A stretch of DNA of 40,982 bases from an uncultured Muribaculaceae bacterium. GTDB lineage: Bacteria > Bacteroidota > Bacteroidia > Bacteroidales > Muribaculaceae. The translations under genes were made by a program, and so were the position numbers. Within the stretch, counting starts at the first letter, position 1, and each line of letters starts with the position of its first letter. A model generated the notes under the pieces. It saw only the letters and a list, made by a program, of their open reading frames with translations. It did not search any database and had not been told where the DNA came from. Shown piece by piece: positions 24,805 to 32,524 of the stretch. The DNA is taken from assembly GCA_910585285.1 (NCBI GenBank), contig CAJUDL010000032.1, positions 1-40,982 on the forward strand, read 5' to 3'.

Positions 24805-26163
24805 ATGACAGATATAGCTACAATGAAAATGACGCCCCGGCATTATTACATTGTCTTTGTGGCGTCGCTCGGTCAGATGATAGGCACAGCCGTAGCCACC
24901 CTCGCCGGTATCATCATTCCTATGCTCAATATCATCCTGCATCCTGAATTATCTTCATTCATGCAAGGTCTGATAGGCGCTGTTGATCTCATCGGCATTG
25001 TGGTCGGATCTGTGGTATTCGGTCGACTCAGCGATCGATACGGATATCTTTTCTTCTTCCGTTTCTGTCCGGCTCTCATCTTTGTAGCATCTGTAACGGG
25101 CATTTTATTCCCTTCTGTCGCCATGCTTACGACATGCCTCTTCTTCGTTGGCTTCGGCATCGGAGGAGAATACAGCCTTGATTCGGATTATGTTTCGGAA
25201 CTGATGCCTGTTCGCTACAGATCGCTGATGGTGGGCGTTGCCAAGGCTGGTTGCGCATTGGGAAACATTATTGTGGCAGCAATCTGTTTCGGACTTCTCT
25301 CTTATTGGAAAAGCGCAAACCTCTGGTCACATCTTTTATGGATCATCGCCATCACGGCAGCCGTGATGCTTCTGCTAAGAATAAAATTCTATCAGAGTCC
25401 GAAATGGCTTCTCGACCAAGGGCGCACAGCTGAAGCGGAAGAGGCTGCGAAAAAATTCTTCGGTCCGGATGCAGTTATTGAACAAGCTAAGAGCTCCGCT
25501 CCGGGTGCCGCTCCAGTCAGAATATCGCTATGGAAATTTCTGAAAGAGAACTGGCGAAAGGTAATTCTCAGCGGCGTGCCCTGGGCATGTGAAGGAATGG
25601 GTGTTTACGGTATCGGAGTCTTTCTCCCTATCTTGGTGATGGCTCTTGGTCTCGAACATTTCACACCCGGAGAAAATCCGATATTTCATGTTACCGACTC
25701 AGTTAAAATCACGTTGTGGATCAGCTGCATCATCCTTCCGGGATTCATAATCGGTCTTATCCTTATCAATAAAGGGCGCAGCATCGTGAGGATTCAATCA
25801 ATGGGATTCTGGATGTGCACCCTGTCGTTGATAGTTTTGACTCTATCCTATCATTTCGGATGGAACAAATGGATATCTATCGGCGCATTTATGGCTTTTG
25901 AACTATTCCTCAATATCGGTCCTCACCTTATAACGTATGTGCTTCCACCTTCTATTTATCCTGTTGCACAACGCGGACAAGGTGTCGGACTGGCAGCATC
26001 CATCGGAAAGATAGGTGCCGTGCTCGGAGTGTTTATTATTCCAATTCTCCTCAAATGGGGAGGAGCAATAACAGTATTGATAGTTTCGGCTGCCATAATG
26101 GCAATTGGAGCATTTGTTACCACAGGTTTCTCGAAGGCAACTCAAATGAATAGCGGCTCCTGA
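24805..26163 (+). CDS. MFS permease (sugar/organic acid porter-like)
   Basis: A 452-residue 12-TM transporter of the major facilitator superfamily. The TM2-3 loop has VVFGRLSDRYGY, a good form of the MFS G-x(3)-D-R-x-G motif. The TM4-5 region has GFGIGGEYSLDSDYVSELMPVRYRS, resembling the sugar-porter or aromatic-acid-porter E-x-P-x(2)-R motif. The central cytoplasmic loop follows KFYQSPKWLLDQGRTAEAEEAAKKFFG, typical of sugar-porter-like families. Substrate is unknown. Translational coupling to the urea-transporter gene (5-nt gap, GAAAG upstream of the ATG) suggests related solutes. The 3' end overlaps the convergent beta-lactamase-fold gene by 47 nt (26117-26163). Confidence 0.87.
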   Translation: MTDIATMKMTPRHYYIVFVASLGQMIGTAVATLAGIIIPMLNIILHPELSSFMQGLIGAVDLIGIVVGSVVFGRLSDRYGYLFFFRFCPALIFVASVTGILFPSVAMLTTCLFFVGFGIGGEYSLDSDYVSELMPVRYRSLMVGVAKAGCALGNIIVAAICFGLLSYWKSANLWSHLLWIIAITAAVMLLLRIKFYQSPKWLLDQGRTAEAEEAAKKFFGPDAVIEQAKSSAPGAAPVRISLWKFLKENWRKVILSGVPWACEGMGVYGIGVFLPILVMALGLEHFTPGENPIFHVTDSVKITLWISCIILPGFIIGLILINKGRSIVRIQSMGFWMCTLSLIVLTLSYHFGWNKWISIGAFMAFELFLNIGPHLITYVLPPSIYPVAQRGQGVGLAASIGKIGAVLGVFIIPILLKWGGAITVLIVSAAIMAIGAFVTTGFSKATQMNSGS

Positions 26164-27412
26164 GCCGTTCGATAAGACGCGACATATCGCGAGTGAAGCG
26201 GAATCCGGTCCACACTCCCGAATTCATGGTGATCACCCAGCATTCGCCATCGGGGAAGCGCTCGATAAGGGCATGTGCGGAAGAGAGGGTTCCGCTTCTG
26301 CTCCATTTACCCTTGGCATCGGAATCGGTCCAGCCAAAGCAAATCTTCTCTTTCTCCTGATGGGCGGTCATCTGAGCCACGCTTTCAGGCTTCAACACAT
26401 CCTTCACCTGCGGATCTCCGTCAAGAGCAGCTACAAGACGGCATAACGCAGCCGCAGATGTACACCAACCGCCGGCACCCATAAGGGCATTGATGTTAGC
26501 TCCGCCATAACAGCGATCAACCATCTTGCCGGGCGTATTGAAATCCTCTACCAATTCCGCATCAGGGGAATAATATTTCACTTCTCTCGGATTCTTTTCC
26601 GCATAATAATTTGTGGCTGGCATGAAACCGTATGCCCCGGCAGGTTCGAGAACATTCTTGCGTACATAATCCCAGTAACTCTGTCCCGAGACTTTCTCTA
26701 TTACCAACGACAACAACATATATCCGAAATTGGAATATCTACGTCCATTGCCGGGTTCAAAACCGAGTCTGCGTCCGAGCACTATCTTTATCAACTCTTC
26801 ATTTGTCGGTGCTTTCGTAAGATGTTTTGCTTTCTTCAGCTCGACCGTGTTGAACATCGGATCACCAGCACCAAGAGTGAAGCCACCCTGATGTCGGAGA
26901 AGGTGCTCGACAGTGATATTTTCCATCCGCGGATCCTTGATGGCATTTGTAAAATCTGATCTGTTTAGGAGTCCGTTGCTGCCAAAAACATGGCTCTGCA
27001 AACTCAGTTTACCATCCTCCACAAGTTTCATTATGGCGGCTGCCGTGACAAGCTTCGAAGCCGAGGCAATTCGCATTATGGAATTTGCTTCCATTCTTTC
27101 TCCCCGTTCCCTGTCTGCCCATCCGAATCCTTTGGTATAAATCAGGGAATCATTTCTGGAAACAGCAATAGACATACCTTTTATATCCCATTTCGACATA
27201 AAACGTTCTATCTCGTTTTCCATAGGGAACAAAGGTTCAAAATCCGAAGATTTATTGGTAAGGGTATCAATCCATGTATCACCAACTGTCGCTATTGCCG
27301 TCCTCTTCTCCTCCCCTTTCTCACGCGGGCGGAAAATACATATCGCGGCAAACGCCACAACGCAGAAGACAATGATATATATAGTAGAATCCTTTATGTT
27401 TTTTCTTTTCAC
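26117..27412 (-). CDS. Membrane-anchored serine hydrolase, class C beta-lactamase fold
   Basis: I place the start at GTG 27412 (431 residues), about 20 nt after a -7 box; the frame runs up to TTG 27496 but through AT-rich leader-like sequence. An N-terminal transmembrane anchor (STIYIIVFCVVAFAAICIF) is followed by a linker and a beta-lactamase/penicillin-binding-protein domain from about residue 65. Catalytic motifs are MRIASASKLVTAA (SxxK), RRYSNFGYML (YxN) and, near the C-terminus, WSRSGTLSSAHA at the place of the KTG/HxG motif. HLLRHQGGF is the typical family turn. Members are mostly esterases or D-amino-acid peptidases, rarely true beta-lactamases. Its active site should face the periplasm. 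It overlaps the MFS gene end by 47 nt. Confidence 0.87.
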   Translation of the reverse strand: MKRKNIKDSTIYIIVFCVVAFAAICIFRPREKGEEKRTAIATVGDTWIDTLTNKSSDFEPLFPMENEIERFMSKWDIKGMSIAVSRNDSLIYTKGFGWADRERGERMEANSIMRIASASKLVTAAAIMKLVEDGKLSLQSHVFGSNGLLNRSDFTNAIKDPRMENITVEHLLRHQGGFTLGAGDPMFNTVELKKAKHLTKAPTNEELIKIVLGRRLGFEPGNGRRYSNFGYMLLSLVIEKVSGQSYWDYVRKNVLEPAGAYGFMPATNYYAEKNPREVKYYSPDAELVEDFNTPGKMVDRCYGGANINALMGAGGWCTSAAALCRLVAALDGDPQVKDVLKPESVAQMTAHQEKEKICFGWTDSDAKGKWSRSGTLSSAHALIERFPDGECWVITMNSGVWTGFRFTRDMSRLIERLRSRYSFELPSRNLW

Positions 27413-27432
27413 TTCAATATAGATTTGATTTA

Positions 27433-27440
27433 CAAAATTA
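27433..27440 (-). promoter_or_regulatory. -7 box upstream of the serine hydrolase gene
   Basis: The minus strand reads TAATTTTG, matching TAnnTTTG, about 20 nt upstream of GTG 27412. No -33 TTTG is at the right spacing. It supports the GTG start over the upstream TTG. Confidence 0.45.
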
Positions 27441-27510
27441 CTTAAAATTTTGGAATTGGCGATTTCAAAAATTGCTTTTGCTGAACCTCTCAACAAATAA
27501 TCAGTTTCCC

Positions 27511-27541
27511 TTGTTTTGTAACTAATATTTAGTTACCTTTG
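27511..27541 (+). promoter_or_regulatory. hicAB promoter with palindromic operator
   Basis: The -7 box TACCTTTG (27534-27541) lies 20 nt after TTG (27511-27513). Inside is a perfect palindrome, GTAACTAA-TAT-TTAGTTAC (27518-27536), which fills the spacer and overlaps the first three bases of the -7 box. HicB antitoxins with a ribbon-helix-helix domain repress their own operons, so this is the expected operator position. Confidence 0.8.
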
Positions 27542-27558
27542 CAATATAATCAGCCAAT

Positions 27559-27810
27559 ATGGGAACTAAGGAGAAACTTATAGAGCGCTTCAAGACATTG
27601 CCAAATGATTTCACCTGGGATGAACTTGTTAGATTGTTCGGAGTGTTTGGATATGAAATCAGCAACAAAGGCAAGACGAGCGGTTCAAGGGTTATTTTCA
27701 AGAAAAGAGAAAGTGCCTATGCCGCACACAAACCTCATCCCGGGAGCATCGTCAAGCCATATGTAATGAAGCAAGTATTTGAATTTTTCAAAAACAACAA
27801 ACTGATATGA
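27559..27810 (+). CDS. hicA: HicA-type mRNA interferase toxin
   Basis: An 83-residue small basic protein with the HicA double-stranded-RNA-binding-like fold. It opens with helix KEKLIERFKTLPNDFTWDELVRLF, then strands around GYEISNKGKTSGSRVIFKK, then the catalytic-His region HKPHPGSIVKPYVMKQV, matching the family's H-x(2)-HPG pattern. HicA cleaves mRNA and is neutralised by HicB. It starts 18 nt after a -7 box with a palindromic operator, and its stop overlaps the hicB start (ATGA, 27807-27810). The toxin-first gene order is typical for this family. Confidence 0.92.
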   Translation: MGTKEKLIERFKTLPNDFTWDELVRLFGVFGYEISNKGKTSGSRVIFKKRESAYAAHKPHPGSIVKPYVMKQVFEFFKNNKLI

Positions 27811-28151
27811 ACATAATGAGTTATAAAGGATACATTGGAAGTATCGAAGTATGTGAGGAGGAAAATTGCCTTTATGGGAAAGTGCTTGCTTTACCTCATG
27901 ACACAATGATTACCTACGAAGGTGAAACCGTTGAAGAACTGCGTAATGATTTCCATGGTGTAGTTGATGATTATATCGCAATGTGTGAGGCAGAAGGCAT
28001 AGAGCCGCGAAAGAGCTATTCCGGCACATTGAACGTGCGCATATCGCCTGAAGCCCACAGCAAGATAGCCATGCTTTCGAAACAGGCAGGCATATCAATC
28101 AACGCTTTCATTCGCAATGCCGTTGACAGACAAATTGCCGCGATGTTATAA
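27807..28151 (+). CDS. hicB: HicB-type antitoxin with ribbon-helix-helix domain
   Basis: A 114-residue antitoxin. The N-terminal partial RNase-H-like domain (about 4-65) has YKGYIGSIEVCEEENCLYGKVLAL and GETVEELRNDFHGVVDDY. The C-terminal ribbon-helix-helix DNA-binding domain (about 68-114) has GTLNVRISPEAHSKIAMLSKQAG and SINAFIRNAVDRQI. This long form with an RHH tail belongs to the DUF1778/HicB-RHH group. It neutralises HicA and should bind the palindrome at 27518-27536. It overlaps hicA by 4 nt. The start could instead be Met4 of MNIMSYKG. Confidence 0.92.
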   Translation: MNIMSYKGYIGSIEVCEEENCLYGKVLALPHDTMITYEGETVEELRNDFHGVVDDYIAMCEAEGIEPRKSYSGTLNVRISPEAHSKIAMLSKQAGISINAFIRNAVDRQIAAML

Positions 28152-28176
28152 AAGCACAATAAACCCACAATAAAGA

Positions 28177-28208
28177 TTTCTAAAATTGGCGATTATTTAT
28201 TAACTTTG
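28177..28208 (+). promoter_or_regulatory. Promoter of the DUF1846 gene, near-leaderless
   Basis: TAACTTTG (28201-28208) is a perfect -7 box, with TTTC (28177-28180) 20 nt upstream as a weak -33. The ATG at 28218 is only about 9 nt past the box, so the mRNA leader would be very short. Confidence 0.55.
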
Positions 28209-28217
28209 CATTCCGTT

Positions 28218-29699
28218 ATGAAATACGGATTTGACAACGACAAATATCTCAGAATCCAATCTGAGCATATAAAAGAGAGAATTGCGAAGTTTGGCAACAA
28301 ACTATATCTGGAACTCGGCGGCAAACTTTTCGACGATCATCATGCCAGCCGCGTGCTCCCCGGTTTCCAACCCGACAGCAAGCTGAGAATGCTCAGCAAT
28401 CTTGCAGACAAAGCCGAAATCATCATTGTAATCAGCGCCAAAGACATCGAAAAAAACAAGATGCGCGGTGATCTTGGCATCACCTATGACATGGATGTGC
28501 TCCGTCTTCGCGAGGAATTCATCAACAGAGGTTTCCTTGTCGGCTCGGTAGTCATTACCCACTACAATGGTCAGGCAAGTGCGGATGCCTTCCGTGAGAA
28601 ATTGAAGCGCATGGACATAACATCCTATTGCCATTATACAATCGAAGGGTATCCCAACAATGTAGCCCTGATAGATTCCGACGAAGGCTTCGGTAAAAAC
28701 GATTATGTGGAGACAAGTCGTCCCCTCGTGATCGTTACGGCTCCCGGACCAGGAAGCGGCAAAATGGCAGTATGTCTCAGCCAGCTTTACAACGAACACA
28801 AACGTGGCGTTGAAGCAGGATATGCCAAATTCGAGACCTTCCCAGTATGGAACCTCCCTCTCAAACATCCCGTAAACATAGCATACGAAGCAGCTACAGC
28901 CGATCTGAACGATGTCAATATGATCGATCCGTTCCATCTTGAGGCATACGGAGAGACAGCAATCAATTACAATCGCGACATAGAGATCTTCCCAGTGCTC
29001 AACGCACTGTTCGAAGGAATCTACGGCAGCAATCCCTACAAATCGCCTACAGACATGGGCGTCAACATGGTTGGCTTCTGCATCAGCGACGATGAGGTTT
29101 GCTGCGATGCATCACGCAATGAGATAATACGCCGTTATTTCACCGCGCTCAACCGCTTTGCCCAAGGCGACACAAATGACGGTGAAGTCAACAAAATCGC
29201 ATTACTCTTCAATCAGGCGAAGATTGATGTGTCTTACCGTAGAGTTGTAACTGCCGCCCGCTCACGCGCAGAAAGGGATGAAGTACCTTGCTCTGCCATT
29301 GAGCTGCCAGACGGTACAATCATCACTGCCCAGACCTCCCCTCTGTTAGGACCAAGCGCAGCACTACTGCTAAACGCAATGAAACATCTCGCAGGAATTG
29401 ATCATTCTTTGAAGCTTATTCCCCAGGAAATGATCGAACCTATCCAGGAGATGAAAACCGATTGTCTCCATAGTCGTAACCCACGTCTCCATACCGATGA
29501 AGTTTTGGTTGCGCTTGCCGTATTGTCAACTCACAATGAGAACTGCCGTCTCGCTCTTGCAGAGCTCCAGAAACTCAAAGGCTGTCAGATGCATTCCACG
29601 GTAATGCTCGGTGAGGTAGACCACAAAATTTTCCAGAAATTGGGAGTCGGTCTCACCTGCGATCCGGCAAAGAAACGCAGCAAAAAGAAAGATCTCTAA
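28218..29699 (+). CDS. DUF1846 family protein
   Basis: A 493-residue cytosolic protein of the conserved DUF1846 family, starting at ATG 28218 (MKYGFDNDKYLRIQSEHI). A TTG 12 nt upstream lies in the promoter box and is unlikely. Recognisable family phrases are LYLELGGKLFDDHHASRVLPGF, VITHYNGQ and APGPGSGKMAVCLSQLYNEH (about 178-197), a glycine-rich loop that looks like a nucleotide- or phosphate-binding site. TDMGVNMVGF and SPLLGPSAALLLNA follow. The length matches the family. The biochemical function is not established as far as I know. A strong terminator follows within 12 nt. Confidence 0.9.
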   Translation: MKYGFDNDKYLRIQSEHIKERIAKFGNKLYLELGGKLFDDHHASRVLPGFQPDSKLRMLSNLADKAEIIIVISAKDIEKNKMRGDLGITYDMDVLRLREEFINRGFLVGSVVITHYNGQASADAFREKLKRMDITSYCHYTIEGYPNNVALIDSDEGFGKNDYVETSRPLVIVTAPGPGSGKMAVCLSQLYNEHKRGVEAGYAKFETFPVWNLPLKHPVNIAYEAATADLNDVNMIDPFHLEAYGETAINYNRDIEIFPVLNALFEGIYGSNPYKSPTDMGVNMVGFCISDDEVCCDASRNEIIRRYFTALNRFAQGDTNDGEVNKIALLFNQAKIDVSYRRVVTAARSRAERDEVPCSAIELPDGTIITAQTSPLLGPSAALLLNAMKHLAGIDHSLKLIPQEMIEPIQEMKTDCLHSRNPRLHTDEVLVALAVLSTHNENCRLALAELQKLKGCQMHSTVMLGEVDHKIFQKLGVGLTCDPAKKRSKKKDL

Positions 29700-29710
29700 A
29701 GAATCAATTT

Positions 29711-29772
29711 ATCATATAACTGCAAAAGGTCGCTTCCCCTTATTCGGAAGCGACCTTTTGCAGTTATATGAT
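29711..29772. terminator. Bidirectional terminator with perfect 27-bp stem
   Basis: Positions 29711-29737 pair perfectly with 29746-29772 around an 8-nt loop (CCTTATTC). The core GGTCGCTTCC/GGAAGCGACC is flanked by AAAA and TTTT, the normal terminator form for both strands. The pairing continues 13 bp beyond the U-tract, which is unusual. It separates the convergent DUF1846 and YeiH-type genes. Confidence 0.88.
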
Positions 29773-29788
29773 CTTATTATATTAAATT

Positions 29789-29965
29789 ATTCAACTTTCG
29801 CAAGCGAAAAGTTGAAGTTTATAAGTTTAATCGCGCAGCGCGCAGTTTATGAGTTTATTTGTTTGATGCGAAAAAAATGAAAACTCAGTCATATTCGCAT
29901 CTGATAAACTCCTTAACTTCTAAACTCTTAAACTTTAAGTTGAAGCTTGCGAAACTTAAATTAAA
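29789..29965 (+). repeat. AT-rich dispersed element, family 2, copy a
   Basis: About 175 bp nearly identical, in the opposite orientation, to 39468-39640. It begins with a hairpin, TTCAACTTTCGC/GCGAAAAGTTGAA (29790-29816), has a central hairpin GATGCGAA/TTCGCATC (29864-29901), and repeated GTTTATAAGTTTA-like segments. It ends at the stop codon of the YeiH-type gene. No coding potential. Confidence 0.85.
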
Positions 29966-29970
29966 TTATA

Positions 29971-31008
29971 TTACAAACACATCGGAGCAAGGTATTTCGC
30001 GAGAATGTAACCTCCGATTATCAACCATACGTCGAGGCAGAAAGCCAGGACGAAGGGCTTGGCTCCTGCTTTCTTGAACTTGTCGATACTGGTCTCGGCT
30101 CCAAGGGCTGCCATAGCCATTGTCAGAAGGAAGGTGTCGAAATAGTTTATTGCATCAACAAAAACAGCAGGAAGAAGATTCAAAGAGTTGAATCCGATGA
30201 CAGCAAGAAAGCCTACGGCAAACCAAGGAATACTTACTTTCCCTTTTTTCGCACCGGAGGCATTCTTTGAAGCATTGCGAGCAACCCAGAATCCTAATAT
30301 GAGCAACACCGGCACAAGCAGCATCACCCTTATCATCTTAACGATGATTGAAACATTGGCAATCTCGGTACCCATAGCGTTTCCGGCTCCAACGGCATGA
30401 GCAACCTCATGTAGGGTCGAACCTGTATAGATACCCATCTCCGGAGGTGAAAGATCAAGCCAACCGGATGTGTAGGCTATCGGATAAAGAAACATTGAAA
30501 CGGTTCCGAAAATAACAACTGTTGCCACAGCAACGGCGGTCTTATATGGCTGTGTGCGGATTGTTGATTCCGCTCCAAGCACCGCTGCCGCACCGCATAT
30601 GCCGCTACCAATAGAAGTAAGCAATGCCGTCTCCTTATCCATTTTCAAAAGTCGTCCGATCCATATTCCTCCGAGAATCGTCACCGTTACGATTATAATA
30701 TCAATCACTATTCCGGCAACGCCGACATTCACAACATCCTGGAAAGTGAGTCGGAATCCATAAAGAATAATACCGAGCCTTAGTATCTTCTTCGAACAAA
30801 ACTGAATACCGGGGACCCAAGTTTCCGGCAAGTTGTTACGTAGCGAATTAGCATACAGCATACCGAGGATAATACCGATTATCATCGGACTGAATGAAAT
30901 CTCCTTAAGAAACTGCGCTTCACCGATATAAAAGGCGGCACACGCGAATAAAGCTATCAACAAAATGCCATGAAGCATGCTGATGCGTGTCTCTGAAATT
31001 TTGGGCAT
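29971..31008 (-). CDS. YeiH/UPF0324 family membrane protein (putative sulfate exporter)
   Basis: A 345-residue protein with about ten membrane helices. Family landmarks are SPMIIGIILGMLYANSLRN near residue 40, KKILRLGIILYGFRLTFQDV near 75, SIGSGICGAAAVLGAES (about 131-147, a conserved re-entrant-like Gly/Ala segment), TGSTLHEVAHAVGAGNAMG (about 195-213) and ALGAETSIDKFKKAGAKPF near the C-terminus. The family is often labelled a putative sulfate exporter, but evidence for the substrate is thin. It converges on the DUF1846 gene. Its leader contains the internally deleted repeat copy D and an upstream promoter. Confidence 0.9.
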   Translation of the reverse strand: MPKISETRISMLHGILLIALFACAAFYIGEAQFLKEISFSPMIIGIILGMLYANSLRNNLPETWVPGIQFCSKKILRLGIILYGFRLTFQDVVNVGVAGIVIDIIIVTVTILGGIWIGRLLKMDKETALLTSIGSGICGAAAVLGAESTIRTQPYKTAVAVATVVIFGTVSMFLYPIAYTSGWLDLSPPEMGIYTGSTLHEVAHAVGAGNAMGTEIANVSIIVKMIRVMLLVPVLLILGFWVARNASKNASGAKKGKVSIPWFAVGFLAVIGFNSLNLLPAVFVDAINYFDTFLLTMAMAALGAETSIDKFKKAGAKPFVLAFCLDVWLIIGGYILAKYLAPMCL

Positions 31009-31081
31009 ATTAAATGTTTTGTTAAGTTAATTTTTTTCGGCAGCAAACTTCTTTTCTGCCATTATTATTTTGTCGTTTTTT

Positions 31082-31137
31082 AGAAACTATTTAAATTAAT
31101 TTTCGAGGAAGTTTGAGAGGATTTTTACAGTTTCTTA
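31082..31137 (+). repeat. Structured dispersed element, copy D (internally deleted)
   Basis: Positions 31082-31119 match the left 38 bp of copy B (16113-16150) at 36 of 38 bases. The right terminus ACAGTTTCTTA follows at 31127-31137, so the middle 120-130 bp is missing. This is a typical internal-deletion derivative. It lies in the predicted leader of the YeiH-type gene. Confidence 0.85.
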
Positions 31138-31139
31138 TA

Positions 31140-31170
31140 CAAAAGTAAAAAATTCAAACGATATAGCAAT
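31140..31170 (-). promoter_or_regulatory. Candidate promoter of the YeiH-type gene
   Basis: On the minus strand, TACTTTTG (31140-31147) matches TAnnTTTG, and ATTG (31167-31170) lies 19 nt upstream as a near -33. The transcript would begin at about the outer edge of repeat copy D and carry it in a leader of about 130 nt. Confidence 0.45.
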
Positions 31171-31220
31171 ACTAACGTGCTATCAGTTATACTATTTTCA
31201 CATTAATTATACTGACGTAA

Positions 31221-32354
31221 CTATACACTCGCCACAATTGTGGATTTATTTTTCGAAGGAGTCATAACACCCGCCATCCAGCGCAGACCCGGAATCAACG
31301 ACAAAATCTTAGTGGCTATATAACATGTCATAAATGTACATACAGCTATGGCAGGAATTGCCTCTACTGTCGGCAGTCCCATGTTGTCTTTGAATATCTT
31401 TACCCACAGACCCAACCAAAGTATGTGCATAAGGTACATTCCGTAACTTAAATTCGACAAATCAGCTATAAGCCTTGGCTCTGTAGTTTTTTTGATACAT
31501 GTGAAAAGAAGGAACGCTCCGGTGGTAAGCATCACGCAATTAATAGTGCAGAATGACCAACCTAACTCCACAGTCGGAGTGTCATGCAGCTCCCCCGGAA
31601 CAGCTTGTATATAGAACGACAAAATTGTCCACGCGGCACCAACGATCAACAATACGGAACCAATCGTCATGCGTTTGGCAACGCTCCAATCCAGGTGCAC
31701 GCGTATGTAATGAGCAAGAACGAGATATCCGAGATATCCTGAGAAATACCACAACATATGAAACTCATTCCAGAAACACTGTCCCCATACATCTCCGAAA
31801 AACCTGTTTAAATAAGGCATCAACGTGGAGATTAGGAAAAGAGAGATAAAGAAACGTTCTTCGCGGGCAGAAGCTTTTGTCAGCCAGGGTGATATTATCG
31901 GTATAAACAGATACAGACTTATCAGCGGATACATGAACCATAAATGACCTGCGAGTGTCGGGAAATTCAATACCAGATGCGAAAGATCGCGCATGGATGT
32001 TTCCTGATCTATCTGGTTCCAAAGCATGGGCACCGTAGAATAAATCACCATAAACGCAACAAATGCGGGAAGGATTCGGATAGCTCTCCTGCGATAGAAT
32101 ACCATGGCTGTCTGCCCCTCTTTCATCGGCACCAACAAAAAGGCAGACACAATCATAAACAGGGGCACCGCCATACGCGAAAAACCGTCATACACCGACA
32201 CCCACAACCTGTCAGCCTCAGTGGCAAGGAATGTCTGAGGACCCGCCATATCCGTAGAACCGGGGGCACCATAAAAATTTTCACAAGCGTGCACGAGTAT
32301 CACGAGAAAACATGCAAACACACGTACATAATCAAGAAAAACAATACGTTTCAT
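31221..32354 (-). CDS. Acyltransferase 3 family membrane protein
   Basis: A 377-residue integral membrane acyltransferase with about ten helices. It starts MKRIVFLDYVRVFACFLVILVHACENF, the conserved TM1 with the family's catalytic His (VHA). FYRRRAIRILPAF (about 84-96) is the conserved R-R-x(2)-R-I-x-P motif after TM2. GHLWFMYPLISLYL is the typical TM segment. Members O-acetylate or succinylate surface polysaccharides, peptidoglycan or lipids. No nearby polysaccharide-synthesis genes indicate the acceptor. A -7 box lies about 30 nt upstream. Confidence 0.92.
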   Translation of the reverse strand: MKRIVFLDYVRVFACFLVILVHACENFYGAPGSTDMAGPQTFLATEADRLWVSVYDGFSRMAVPLFMIVSAFLLVPMKEGQTAMVFYRRRAIRILPAFVAFMVIYSTVPMLWNQIDQETSMRDLSHLVLNFPTLAGHLWFMYPLISLYLFIPIISPWLTKASAREERFFISLFLISTLMPYLNRFFGDVWGQCFWNEFHMLWYFSGYLGYLVLAHYIRVHLDWSVAKRMTIGSVLLIVGAAWTILSFYIQAVPGELHDTPTVELGWSFCTINCVMLTTGAFLLFTCIKKTTEPRLIADLSNLSYGMYLMHILWLGLWVKIFKDNMGLPTVEAIPAIAVCTFMTCYIATKILSLIPGLRWMAGVMTPSKNKSTIVASV

Positions 32355-32385
32355 GTTTTGAATTAGAAGATGTTAATTTTAATCA

Positions 32386-32393
32386 CAAAATTA
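32386..32393 (-). promoter_or_regulatory. -7 box upstream of the acyltransferase gene
   Basis: The minus strand reads TAATTTTG, matching TAnnTTTG, with an expected leader of about 29 nt to ATG 32354. No -33 TTTG was found at the proper spacing. Confidence 0.45.
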
Positions 32394-32433
32394 ACTAAAA
32401 ATTCCAACATAGTTACATCTTCCCCCTCGCAAT

Positions 32434-32524
32434 CTACTCTTACTTCTTACCTTTTACCTCTTCCCTCTTCCCTATCACCTCTTAACTCTTCCCTCTTACC
32501 TATTACCTTTTACCTTCTACCTAT
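32434..32524 (-). repeat. Purine/pyrimidine-asymmetric simple repeat (GGTAAAA/GGTAAGA type)
   Basis: About 90 bp consist almost only of C and T with interspersed A on the plus strand (CTTACCT, CTTTTACCT, CTTCCCT). The minus strand reads as imperfect heptamers such as GGTAAAA, GGTAAGA and GGGAAGA. It supplies the TAG stop of the upstream minus-strand gene (32517-32519). A shorter related tract lies at 39684-39722. Confidence 0.7.

Noticed and set aside
28302..28937. 211-residue minus-strand frame inside the DUF1846 gene
   Set aside because: It is antisense to a conserved family and is a codon-usage shadow.
29859..30077. 72-residue plus-strand frame
   Set aside because: It is composed of the family 2 repeat and antisense of the YeiH-type gene.
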